Source of the DNA: JAGTVG01 sp942491935
GTDB taxonomy: Bacteria > Bacteroidota > Bacteroidia > Cytophagales > Cyclobacteriaceae
Direction of reading: 5' to 3'
NCBI GenBank assembly: GCA_942491935.1
Contig: CALOCZ010000025.1
Coordinates: 62,001-126,000 of the forward strand
Length of the DNA: 64,000 nucleotides
Shown: piece by piece, positions 24,400 to 33,333 of the stretch
How the letters are laid out: each line of letters starts with the position of its first letter
How positions within the stretch are numbered: the stretch's first letter is position 1
Made by a program: the position numbers and the translations under genes
The notes under the pieces: model-generated
Seen by the model: only the letters and a program-made list of their open reading frames with translations
Told to the model about the DNA's origin: nothing
Database searches by the model: none

Positions 24400-26043
24400 T
24401 CAATTCAATCCGGTTCTTTTAAGGAATGGAGAAATATCAGGATCTTTTCCCCTGAACTGCCTGTATAATTCCATAGGTTCAACCGTGCCCCCTTTCGACA
24501 AGACATACTCCCTGAATTTACCAGCCAATTCAGGATTGAAGATATCTCCTGATTCTTTAAATGCGTTAAACGCATCGGCATCCAGAACTTCAGCCCATAA
24601 ATAACTATAATATCCTGCAGAGTACATACTTGAAAAAATATGAGCAAAATAAGGACTTTTATATCTTGGAATTATTTCATCCATTAATCCCAATCCTTTC
24701 ATGATTGAATTTTCATATTGAACTGGATCAACCTTACCCCGGTATAAGGTATTATGCCATGACATGTCAAGAATTGAGGCAGCCAATCGTTCTGTCATCG
24801 AAAAACCCTGATTGAATTTGTTAGAGTTGTCCATTTTTTCAATTAATGATTGAGGTATGGGTTCTCCCGTCTTATAATGTTTCGCATAGATCTTTAATAC
24901 TTCGGGTTCAGCAGCCCAATTCTCCATGATCTGCGAGGGTAATTCTACAAAATCTAATGCCACTGCTGTTCCAGAGAGACTCCTATATGTGCATTTTGAT
25001 AGTAATCCATGTAAGGCATGACCCATTTCATGAAACATCGTGCTTACTTCATCAAAAGTTAATAAAGCAGGATGGCCCCCGGTTGGTTTTGAAAAATTAA
25101 AAACATTAGTAATTACGGGCGTAATAAATTCCCCATCCCGAACCTGTTGTTTTCGGTAAGCTTCCATCCAGGCACCTCCAGTTTTACTGGATCTTGGATA
25201 GAAATCCATATAAAGAATGCCAATATGCGTGCCGTTATTTTCCTGTACTTCATAAGCAAATGCTTGAGGATGAGGCTTTGGAAGATCTTCCCTTTCGATC
25301 ATCTTAATGCCATATAATTGTTCCAAAACATAAAACAAACCTTGCCGTGATGCATTCAATTCAAAATAGGGCCTTAGTATTTCGTCATCCAGGTCATATT
25401 TAGATTTTCTTACTTTCTCAGCATAATACCACCAATCCCAAGATGCCAATTTAAAATCTCCACCTTCTTCATCTATCATTTTTTGCAATGATTCCTTCTC
25501 ACTTATGGCCACTGGTAAAGTTTTCTTCCAAAGTTGCATTAACAAATCATCGACGGCAGACGGCGTTTTGGCCATATTATTATCAAGCCTGTACTTAGCC
25601 CAGGTATTATAACCCAACAATCTTGCTTTTTCTGAACGTAACTCAATAATTTCCGCTATTACATCTTTATTATCATATTCATTATCATTGTTGCCGCGGT
25701 TCATCCATGCTTTGTAGACTTTTTCCCTTAAATTACGCTTCGAAGAATACTGCAGGAAAGGAATCCAGCTTGGTTTATGCATTGTAATTACCCATTTATC
25801 GGGAAAACCAGCAGCTTCTGCTGCTTCTGAAGCACTGGCGATTATCATCTCCGGAAGCCCTTCCAGATCCTCTTTATCTTCAATGATCAATTTCCAGTTA
25901 TTGTCCTCGGCAAGGAGATTGTTGCCGAATTTTAATGTGTTAATAGCCAGTTCTTCATTTATTTGCTTAAGTCTTTCCTTCTCTGATCTTTCTAAATTTG
26001 CCCCATTCCTGACGAATGATTTAAATGTTTCTTCAACTAACAT
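24400..26043 (-). CDS. M3-family metallopeptidase (Dcp-like), main body of a frame-interrupted gene
   Basis: The catalytic body (547 aa) of a peptidyl-dipeptidase Dcp / oligopeptidase A-type zinc peptidase. The HEMGH zinc motif sits in MFHEMGHALHGLLS, with the third ligand Glu in DFVELPSQIMENW about 25 residues later. The C-terminal YLWAEVLDADAF and GGTVEPMELYRQFRG stretches are M3 signatures. The frame is open upstream of its ATG and reads GSLNSEEE, which continues the family alignment. The N-terminal part lies in another frame at 26058-26507. One base is missing around 26061-26072; repaired, the gene is 24400-26507, about 700 aa, the normal length of the exported Bacteroidota Dcp. Either a real inactivation or a sequence error. 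Confidence 0.85.
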   Translation of the reverse strand: MLVEETFKSFVRNGANLERSEKERLKQINEELAINTLKFGNNLLAEDNNWKLIIEDKEDLEGLPEMIIASASEAAEAAGFPDKWVITMHKPSWIPFLQYSSKRNLREKVYKAWMNRGNNDNEYDNKDVIAEIIELRSEKARLLGYNTWAKYRLDNNMAKTPSAVDDLLMQLWKKTLPVAISEKESLQKMIDEEGGDFKLASWDWWYYAEKVRKSKYDLDDEILRPYFELNASRQGLFYVLEQLYGIKMIEREDLPKPHPQAFAYEVQENNGTHIGILYMDFYPRSSKTGGAWMEAYRKQQVRDGEFITPVITNVFNFSKPTGGHPALLTFDEVSTMFHEMGHALHGLLSKCTYRSLSGTAVALDFVELPSQIMENWAAEPEVLKIYAKHYKTGEPIPQSLIEKMDNSNKFNQGFSMTERLAASILDMSWHNTLYRGKVDPVQYENSIMKGLGLMDEIIPRYKSPYFAHIFSSMYSAGYYSYLWAEVLDADAFNAFKESGDIFNPELAGKFREYVLSKGGTVEPMELYRQFRGKDPDISPFLKRTGLN

Positions 26044-26057
26044 TTCTTCTTCAGAAT

Positions 26058-26507
26058 TTAATGAACCTGATCTCTTCTATCAAAAACCTGTTTTACGCGT
26101 TGAAACAGGATACTGTCCATCATTACTTCATCATAATGTGCTGACAGAAGGGGTGCAGCCTCTTTTGCAATAAGTTGAAGAGAATCGCTATTATCAGCTA
26201 ACAAGGCATTATTATATACATCCAAAACTTTTTGGAGAGCATATCCGCTATATTCAAATGCTTCAATGGTGTTCTTAAAAGTAGGATCCTTCTTTGAAGA
26301 CCTGATGTCTTTTATTTCATTATTGTGTTCATCAATCCCTTTTAGAATTGCTGGCAGATAGTGTGAAGTCGATATCTTATCAAATGGAGGAACACCGAAA
26401 GGTGTATCATACTCACTGAAAAATGGATTATCATTCGGATTCTGACAGGAAAATAGGATTGCCATGGTTGCTATTAAAAAAGTTAATGTTCTTTTCATGT
26501 TTCGCAT
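26058..26507 (-). CDS. N-terminal part of the M3 peptidase (lipoprotein signal), out of frame with the body
   Basis: This 149-aa piece carries a lipoprotein signal (TLTFLIATMAILFSC-QN) and the start of an exported M3 peptidase (NPFFSEYDTPFGVPPFDKI, then LQLIAKEAAPLLSAHYDEV). It runs to VKQVFDRRDQ and then hits TAA two codons later. The peptidase body continues in the frame offset by one base. The break is internal to a well-conserved helix region, so this is not a separate gene. It suggests an extracytoplasmic lipoprotein peptidase trimming short peptides. Confidence 0.8.
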   Translation of the reverse strand: MRNMKRTLTFLIATMAILFSCQNPNDNPFFSEYDTPFGVPPFDKISTSHYLPAILKGIDEHNNEIKDIRSSKKDPTFKNTIEAFEYSGYALQKVLDVYNNALLADNSDSLQLIAKEAAPLLSAHYDEVMMDSILFQRVKQVFDRRDQVH

Positions 26508-26716
26508 TCTAATTGATAAAAAAAGTATCCAGTCATAAATTTACATAATAGGACCTGAAAAATGAGTAGCATTTCGGCATAAAAATCCTTTACTTCCTTT
26601 CAATCTGTATTATTGCCTTACATTCATTGCAATCTATTATGAAAATAGTTATCCTATTCTGTTTATAGGTGATTTTTACTTACTTTTAATTTCATATAGA
26701 AACAAATATATTTTTA

Positions 26717-28954
26717 ATGCGACGCCGACTTTTTGTAAAAAAATTTGGACAGGGAATCTCAACTTCTATGATTGTTCCCGGGCTTTTTCAATCCAAGAAC
26801 TCCAGGAATTCCGGCCTGGATTATCAATATCCCATACCTGACAATCTTGAAAGCACGAAAAATGACGAAGGTCATGTGGTAATCCGGATTGAAATTGAAG
26901 GAACTTCAGAAAACCTTGAGGATAGGGTTAAAGGAAGCTTTAAAGGAGAAAAAGTAGAATTTGTCCGTAGCAGGGCATATTTCAACCTGGGCAGTAATTT
27001 GATTGATACTAAAAAATATAAATTTAATATATCTGCTGTAAAGGGCGACAGGCATATAATAACAATATGGCTGAACCAGGTTACAGCATCTTCAAAAATT
27101 GTTATCAAAGCCAATAAAAAAACTATAACCATTGACCTTAATGAACTTATAATAAATAATCAGTTTGGGCAGGAAAACAATACTTTTATAGTACGTGCCA
27201 ATTTGATGTTTCATAATGAAATTGGTGAGATTGATCCGGGCAAACTTAGTATTCCAACCAACATGGAAAGCTTCAGGTTTATTATAATGGCTGATCCCCA
27301 GGGAGGGGACCCCGATTATGAAGGCAATGGGAGTAAAACCAGGATCAAGATCCACAATGCCTATATTGAAGAAAGCATTTCTACTGCAAATGCCCTTTCT
27401 CCAAAATCCATTTTTTCACTTATCCTTGGCGATTTTACTGATCATCAAGGGGAGGCTGAAAACTTTGAGCGTATGATCGGGTTTTATGAAAAACTTGAAA
27501 CCCCAATCTTATTGGAGATCGGCAATCATGAAACCCGGTATCGGTCAGAGTTTACACCTGGGTATAATATGGGGACTTTTGAAAATTACTTTGCTGCCCA
27601 GAGAAAAATTAATGGTCTGGAAAAACTCGTTTACAGCTTTGACATCGGGCAATGGCACTTTATTGTCTGGCCGGATCCCCTGAGAAGGAATTTCTGGGAA
27701 ACACATCCCCATTATTTTGATTGGCTGGAGCGTGATCTTGATAAGAATAAAACAAAACCAGTTTTCTTTTTCCAGCATGTACCCATGCATCCTATCGGCA
27801 TAAACCCCCTGGTCAGCTATGTCAATTCAGTACATGTGAACAGATTGTTGTATGATATTCTTTCGAGACATGGCAATGTAAAGTTCGTGTTTAGCGGTCA
27901 TGTTCATATACCTATCCGGTCTTCCTTAAAGACAGCTGTTAGCTATAAAGGGATCAATTTTATCAACCTTCCTCCTACTGGATATAGACCAAGGTCTTTT
28001 GGAGAGGAGGACCTGTATGGTGGACCAAGCCAGGGGATTTGCATAGTGGACGTTACTGGTGAAATGGCAGAAGTCAGTTTCAAAACAGTAACACATGAGA
28101 TATTTGAATATCCCAAATCTTTTAATGAATACTCTAAAGAAAATGACCCTCTATGGTTTAACCATAAATGGGAAATAGAGCCCAGTGAGAATTTATTTAA
28201 TGGAGATTTCAATGATGGGCTATCCGGTTGGATGCGCAAATATGTATACAGTGAAGATGCCGATCCTTCCAATTTGTGTGAAGTTCGAAAAGCTCCCGAT
28301 AAAGAGGGGAATGCTTTATATATGTTCAACAGACGAAGGGATTATGATAAGCCCGGGCAGGACAGATTGCCACAGACACTGAATCAACTAACCCAGGTCA
28401 TTAAAGTTCAGGAACAGGGTATGCCATGGATTCATTTTAAATATAAAGTTGACAACGATCATTTTAATCCTGAAAGCTGGAACGGTGGATTTTTATGGGT
28501 TGAAGGTTTCCATCAGAATCACCTTATGTTAAATCAAATCTATTCTATTGGGAAAATGCATCGTTCCATTGGAGGGAGTTATAATTACTCTGCCTTTTCT
28601 GGGTACTCTTTTTTTGATATATATGATGGTTCAATGGGATGGAGTCAGGTAAGCATAAACCTGAAAAATGATTATGACCGCTTAAAGAAGAAAAGGTCAT
28701 TTGCAGCCCTGCACTTAGAGAAACTGGTATTAAATTTTGGGGTCTGGACCATCAATAAGGGATTCAAACAGGAAGCTGGCTTATATTTTACTGATTTGGA
28801 AGTGGCTTTTTCAAACCATACTTCAGAAGGTCCAAGCTTAATGAATAAAAAGGAAATACAACTTTTGGATGAAGAAATGATCTGGAACCGGCCTATGAAT
28901 AATGTCGCTGGTGAACATCAATACATTCGACAGGAGGAGGTTTATCCTTATTAA
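26717..28954 (+). CDS. Exported calcineurin-like metallophosphoesterase with C-terminal extension
   Basis: A 745-aa phosphoesterase. The N-terminus MRRRLFVKKFGQGISTSMIVPG is a twin-arginine-like signal. A beta-sandwich (about 45-170) precedes the metallophosphoesterase domain (about 185-440). Motifs: ADPQGG (Asp193, Gln195, where most relatives have D-x-H), GDFTD (Asp239, Asp242), GNHE (Asn270, His271), FQHVP (His354) and SGHVH (His395, His397). The remaining 280 residues form a beta-rich, LamG/carbohydrate-binding-like region (FNGDFNDGLSGWMRKYV at its start). The gene is transcribed alone, divergently from the M3 peptidase. Likely substrates are extracellular phosphomonoesters or diesters; specificity is not readable. 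Confidence 0.82.
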   Translation: MRRRLFVKKFGQGISTSMIVPGLFQSKNSRNSGLDYQYPIPDNLESTKNDEGHVVIRIEIEGTSENLEDRVKGSFKGEKVEFVRSRAYFNLGSNLIDTKKYKFNISAVKGDRHIITIWLNQVTASSKIVIKANKKTITIDLNELIINNQFGQENNTFIVRANLMFHNEIGEIDPGKLSIPTNMESFRFIIMADPQGGDPDYEGNGSKTRIKIHNAYIEESISTANALSPKSIFSLILGDFTDHQGEAENFERMIGFYEKLETPILLEIGNHETRYRSEFTPGYNMGTFENYFAAQRKINGLEKLVYSFDIGQWHFIVWPDPLRRNFWETHPHYFDWLERDLDKNKTKPVFFFQHVPMHPIGINPLVSYVNSVHVNRLLYDILSRHGNVKFVFSGHVHIPIRSSLKTAVSYKGINFINLPPTGYRPRSFGEEDLYGGPSQGICIVDVTGEMAEVSFKTVTHEIFEYPKSFNEYSKENDPLWFNHKWEIEPSENLFNGDFNDGLSGWMRKYVYSEDADPSNLCEVRKAPDKEGNALYMFNRRRDYDKPGQDRLPQTLNQLTQVIKVQEQGMPWIHFKYKVDNDHFNPESWNGGFLWVEGFHQNHLMLNQIYSIGKMHRSIGGSYNYSAFSGYSFFDIYDGSMGWSQVSINLKNDYDRLKKKRSFAALHLEKLVLNFGVWTINKGFKQEAGLYFTDLEVAFSNHTSEGPSLMNKKEIQLLDEEMIWNRPMNNVAGEHQYIRQEEVYPY

Positions 28955-29093
28955 ATTTGAAGAAATTTTCAATGCTGGTGATAGCAATAATATATTTTAC
29001 TACATTTTTCTATTCCTATCAATGTCATATTGTACAACCAGGCTGAAAAATGAATACCCGATCCAGATATAGGAATTATACGATTAGCCGGTA

Positions 29094-29896
29094 TTAATTC
29101 AATGGATTATCAAAGATTTCTCTCAGGGTATTTGATGAAATCCACAATCCGTTTATCGGGGGCAGTGATAAAAAACCAGAAATTCCTAATGGTGAAATAT
29201 CGTATCCACATCGGTATATACTCTGGCCCAAGTTGCGTATAACTGACTGATATTTGAAGGAGGTAGTTTATCAGCGATCTCATACATGGCATCGATCCTG
29301 ACTTTTACAAGGTAATCCTTCCCGGCTATCAGTTGATTTGATGCAGAACTCCTTATCCTCGGTAGTGCCTATCATTTCGAATTCTTCCGGTTTGCTGAGC
29401 TCGCTATATGCATTATAATCCCTGGGCCAGTATTCATTTTTAAGTTTTGGATTGTCATCCTGCCAGGTCAGTTGAATGCAGTCTAGTCCAAGGGTTATGT
29501 TTGTAATTACAGGTTTATCAGGGGTGTTTGCCGAGAACACTTCAAAAATCGGTGAAAGTTCACTTTCTCCGTGTTTATCTGAAACACTGGACAAGCGGTA
29601 TTTGTATGTGATACCGGGTGCGATTTTCCCGTCTTTAAGATTACATCCATTATCGTAATCCATGTGATAGGAAATCTTGGATATTTCATCCCACTGGTTC
29701 ACGAAATCTGGATGGTTACTGTAAATTCGATATTCATCAGCCCCTTCCACGAGCTCCCATACGATCATAATATTTCCAAACATTTCCCCTTGAGTGACCT
29801 CTTTTACTTCCGGATATTTAAAGGATGTTGCTTCTGATCTTCAGAAGAGCGACTGGATATCATCAAAAGCGAAAAAAATGCATAAAAAATTCTCAT
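29094..29896 (-). pseudogene. Decayed gene for an FN3-domain exported protein
   Basis: Reading leftward from ATG 29896, a signal-like start (MRIFYAFFSLLMISS) runs into TAA at 29804-29806. The body continues one frame over from FKYPEVKEVTQGEMFGN (lesion between about 29806 and 29842). The body contains two fibronectin-III-like units (VWELVEGADEYRIYSNHPDF; ITNITLGLDCIQLTWQDDNP). It shifts again near 29337-29339 to continue with NQLIAGKDYLVKVRIDAM, again near 29192-29195 before TIRNFWFFITAPDK, and again near the CCC run at 29126-29128 before LREIFDNPLN and a stop at 29094. Four lesions in 800 bp suggest true decay, or poor local sequence. The function of the intact protein is unknown. Confidence 0.65.
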
Positions 29897-29970
29897 ATCA
29901 CAATATTAATTTGCTGCTTCTGTTTAAAAAATGCGATTATATCACAGAGGTCTAAAAATATATTGCAATA

Positions 29971-30918
29971 TTAAACTTCCAAGTATCTCGTGAAATTATG
30001 TCTTATCCTGTATGATATCTGGAATATCCAGAACCCTGAATGAAAAAATATCATCCCTGGAGTAATGCCCGGCCAATCGAAATCCATTCTGCTTCTTATT
30101 ATTTCCCCGGGATCAAACTCTGCTGTCAACAAGCCTTCTTCATTATAGAGTGGACCGGCAAGGACTTCTCCTTTTGGTGACAGTATTACACTTCCGCCCG
30201 GGCTCATTATTTCCATTTCATCTTTTATTTCTTCCAGCAGGGAAGGCGGATAGTGATTTTTTGTGACATACTGGTTCGAACCCAGTACATAACACCTTCT
30301 TTCCACTGCAATATGTTTCAAAGCCGTAAGCCAGGATTCACGGTTGTCAGCCGTTGGGGCAAGATAAATTTCAATCCCTTTACTATACATGGCCATCCTT
30401 GCCAATGGCATATAATTCTCCCAGCAGATCAATCCTCCAATTTTTCCAATCGCAGCATCAATGGTAGTCAGCGTTGATCCGTCTCCTTCGCCCCAGATTA
30501 TTCGCTCACTTCCGGTAGGTTTGATTTTTCTATGTTTTCCCAGGAACTTTCCACTTGCATTTATGTAAAGAAGAGTACAATATAAAGTTTTACTTACCAG
30601 ATCTTTTTCACTCACGCCTATGGAAAGAAAGATCTTATGTTCCCTGGCAAGATCACCCAATTGTTCCGTGTACTTTCCAGGGACTTCTATACTGTTTTCC
30701 CAATAGTCCTGCCACTGTTTTTTGCCTTCTTCTGTTCTTTTGCCTACAGTAGTGCCAAAATTCGATCCCCTTGGATAACCCGGGATGAATGCCTCCGGAA
30801 AAAGCACCAATTCACACTTTTCATCCGATGCTTTCTTAATCCATCTCTCCACGATTTCCAGGGTTTGATCCCTTTTAAAAAGAGAAGGTGTGGCCTGAAC
30901 AACTCCGATCTTAATCAT
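29971..30918 (-). CDS. Nitrilase (C-N hydrolase family), C-terminus probably frameshifted
   Basis: A cytoplasmic carbon-nitrogen hydrolase of the nitrilase branch, which converts nitriles to carboxylic acid and ammonia. The catalytic triad is Glu in LVLFPEAFIPGYPRG (about residue 42), Lys in GKHRKIKPTGSERIIWGEG (about 133) and Cys in GGLICWENYMPLARMA (about 167); the CWENYMPLAR signature is that of true nitrilases rather than amidases. After RSRMDFD (about residue 281) this frame becomes atypical (WPGITPGMIFFHSG). The neighbouring frame gives AGHYSRDDIFSFRVLDIP, which fits nitrilase tails and ends at TAA 29996-29998. One base is thus missing near 30073-30078, and the true end is probably 29996. 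It is last in an operon with a sugar epimerase-like lipoprotein and an oxidoreductase. Confidence 0.85.
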   Translation of the reverse strand: MIKIGVVQATPSLFKRDQTLEIVERWIKKASDEKCELVLFPEAFIPGYPRGSNFGTTVGKRTEEGKKQWQDYWENSIEVPGKYTEQLGDLAREHKIFLSIGVSEKDLVSKTLYCTLLYINASGKFLGKHRKIKPTGSERIIWGEGDGSTLTTIDAAIGKIGGLICWENYMPLARMAMYSKGIEIYLAPTADNRESWLTALKHIAVERRCYVLGSNQYVTKNHYPPSLLEEIKDEMEIMSPGGSVILSPKGEVLAGPLYNEEGLLTAEFDPGEIIRSRMDFDWPGITPGMIFFHSGFWIFQISYRIRHNFTRYLEV

Positions 30919-30953
30919 AGCATTTTTAATATAATCATTGTTTAAATCCCTGA

Positions 30954-31817
30954 TTAAAATCTTAAGTTCATAAGATAATCATAGCTATCCTGGATACATT
31001 GTATTGGTTCCGGGTGTTTGTCGATTTCAACAATGTAATATTCAACACCTGCTTTTTTGCTTTTAGAAAAAATTTCCGCAAAATCAATGACGCCATATCC
31101 CGGGCATGTGTATACCTGTTCAGGTGTATTGTCCATATCCTTAACATGGAATATTTTAAATCGGCCAGGATACTTTTTAAACAATGAAACTGGATCTCCA
31201 CCACCCTTTACAGCCCAGTAGAGATCTAATTCCATATCCACACAAGTAGGGTCTGTGTTTTCAAGAATAGCCTCATACCCCCACTGATAACCATCAACAG
31301 GAACAAATTCCTGGTCATGATTGTGATAGGCAAATCTAATACCCATTGATGTGCATTGTTGCCCCACCTTGTTAACTCTTTCAGCGGCCTTCAAAAAATC
31401 GTCAAGTGATTTTCCGGGCCCTTCGTCCAGCCAGGGCCAGTAGCAGATCATATATTTTTTACCCATATCCAGGGCATCTTCAACAAGCGTTTTCAGTTTC
31501 TCCTCATCCATCATTCCGCTCATCGAAGTCCCACCTGCAATAGGAACCAGGTTGATTTCCTTTAGAAAAGCCTTAAAATCATCCTGTGAAGGGCCTAGAT
31601 AATTCCCGATCTCAAGATATTTATATCCTATATCTGCTACTTTTTCAAAGGTTCCTCTATAATCTAGATTGATCTCATTCTTAAGAACCCCGGTGATTAA
31701 TCCTAATTCTTTAATCTGGCCTGTTGGTTTACATGAGATTAATGAGCTGCCACCCAGGGATATCAATACACTTCCCAGTGCAGTTTTTTTTATGAATTCT
31801 CTCCTTCTTTGATCCAT
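30954..31817 (-). CDS. Exported sugar phosphate isomerase/epimerase-like TIM barrel (lipoprotein)
   Basis: A xylose-isomerase-like TIM-barrel protein of the AP-endonuclease-2 superfamily. The N-terminus DQRRREFIKKTALGSVLISLGGSSLISC combines a twin-arginine motif with a lipobox, so it is probably exported and lipid-anchored. Metal-site strands are visible: AYHNHDQEF (about 168-176), CVDMELDLYW (about 196-205), KIFHVKDMD (about 223-231) and YYIVEIDKHPEP near the end. Members isomerise or epimerise sugars, and some act on 3-keto sugars or as lyases in the pathways that use Gfo/Idh/MocA enzymes. It follows the Gfo/Idh/MocA gene by 131 bp and precedes the nitrilase gene by 35 bp. Confidence 0.85.
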   Translation of the reverse strand: MDQRRREFIKKTALGSVLISLGGSSLISCKPTGQIKELGLITGVLKNEINLDYRGTFEKVADIGYKYLEIGNYLGPSQDDFKAFLKEINLVPIAGGTSMSGMMDEEKLKTLVEDALDMGKKYMICYWPWLDEGPGKSLDDFLKAAERVNKVGQQCTSMGIRFAYHNHDQEFVPVDGYQWGYEAILENTDPTCVDMELDLYWAVKGGGDPVSLFKKYPGRFKIFHVKDMDNTPEQVYTCPGYGVIDFAEIFSKSKKAGVEYYIVEIDKHPEPIQCIQDSYDYLMNLRF

Positions 31818-31948
31818 TTATAAATATTTAAAATTCAATTACTCTTTGCACACTTTATCCTCTTTTTATTATCTATCCCCATTTTTGTTCTGATGATGAT
31901 TATCATTATTTAAAATGCAAGAAGATTTAATTTCCCTTCTTTCAGTAC

Positions 31949-33271
31949 TTATAACTTAGGCAATTTCCAGGGTTTTCTATAATTGGGGATAATCAATTCA
32001 TTGGCCTTTACATTATTTCCAAAGTTCCCATTAGCAGGGTCCCAATCCAGTCGTGAATTTGTACGGAGAGCAATATTGGCTGTATGTGCATATCCTGCAA
32101 CAAGCCTGCCCGTTTCAACATTACAATTTGGCTCTTCTCTGGTTTTTATACATTCCAGGAAATTCTGGACATGGGGTTCATGTGTTTCCCGGCCACTTTG
32201 TTTGGGTATTGCCGGCACTTTATATTCTCCTTCTTCTAATTCAGGGAAGAGCTCATATCCGGCCCTGTCTGCCACAATTGTAGCATCATTTCCAATGAAA
32301 GCCAGGCCATATAATCTCCCGTAAGGCCCATTTTGGGTTCCAGCTGTGTGTTCCCAGTTGATGGCATAATCTTTCATTTGCCAGCTTACACTCATAGTGT
32401 CAAATGTCTCATGTGCGAAGTCTGGATATGAAAAATTACCGCCTGTTGATACCGCAGCAATCGGGAAATCTGTAATATCCTTAGCCCAAAGTGCCATGTC
32501 AATAAGATGTACACCCCAATCGGTCATCAATCCTCCGCCATAGTCCCAGAACATTCGCCATGAACCGTGAAACCTGGAGGCATTAAAAGTTCGCTCAGGA
32601 GCAGGACCTAGCCACATATCAAAATCTACTCCTTCAGGGACCGGGCTGTCAGGTATAATAGGACGACCAACCCCATAATTAAAGTTTGCCCATATCTGAA
32701 CTTTTCTTAATTGACCTATCTTACCCGATTTTATCCGATCCATTATATCTTTCCAAAGCCTTCCACTTCTTTGTTGCTGGCCAACCTGAACGATTCTCTT
32801 ATGTTTTCTGGCAGCATCTACCATAACATTACATTCCCCGATGCTATTGGCCATTGGTTTTTCAACATACACGTCCTTCCCTGCCTCGCAAGCTGCGACC
32901 GTGATCAGACAATGCCAATGATCGGGTGTGCCTACGATAACCGCATCGAGGTCCTTGTTTTCCATGAACTTTCTGAAATCTTTATATCTTTCAGGTTTCC
33001 TGCCTTGTTTCTCTTCAACTTCTCTGATCCTTCTATCCAGCACATCGTCATCAATATCACAGATAGCTCCGCATTCTACATCAGGTTGGTTTAAGGCATG
33101 ATTTAATATGCCAAATCCCATATTTCTGGCACCTACGAGACCGACAATAATTTTATCATTAGCGGAAGTGCGATTATTTTTAGCTATCGAAAATCCTGGG
33201 ACGATACCAGTTGCTCCTGCGGCAGCGAGTTTGGATGTATTGGATAAAAATGTTCTTCGGGTGGATTTCAT
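31949..33271 (-). CDS. Gfo/Idh/MocA-family oxidoreductase with Tat-type signal (second copy)
   Basis: A 440-aa NAD(P)-dependent dehydrogenase for sugars or inositol-like substrates, exported by a twin-arginine-type signal (STRRTFLSNTSKLAAAGATGIVPG). The Rossmann motif is GLVGARNMGFG (about 44-54). GTPDHWHCL is followed by the catalytic lysine in VEKPMANSIGE, the classical EKP form, unlike the QKP of the paralogue at 1044. The substrate domain contains YGGGLMTDWGVHLIDMALW. It belongs to a different subfamily from the first copy, judging by these motifs. It heads the leftward operon with the TIM-barrel lipoprotein and the nitrilase. Confidence 0.9.
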   Translation of the reverse strand: MKSTRRTFLSNTSKLAAAGATGIVPGFSIAKNNRTSANDKIIVGLVGARNMGFGILNHALNQPDVECGAICDIDDDVLDRRIREVEEKQGRKPERYKDFRKFMENKDLDAVIVGTPDHWHCLITVAACEAGKDVYVEKPMANSIGECNVMVDAARKHKRIVQVGQQQRSGRLWKDIMDRIKSGKIGQLRKVQIWANFNYGVGRPIIPDSPVPEGVDFDMWLGPAPERTFNASRFHGSWRMFWDYGGGLMTDWGVHLIDMALWAKDITDFPIAAVSTGGNFSYPDFAHETFDTMSVSWQMKDYAINWEHTAGTQNGPYGRLYGLAFIGNDATIVADRAGYELFPELEEGEYKVPAIPKQSGRETHEPHVQNFLECIKTREEPNCNVETGRLVAGYAHTANIALRTNSRLDWDPANGNFGNNVKANELIIPNYRKPWKLPKL

Positions 33272-33333
33272 ATGTATAGTTTTAAAAATAAGATCAAAAA
33301 ATACTCTATAAAAATATCAAACTCATATGGGTT

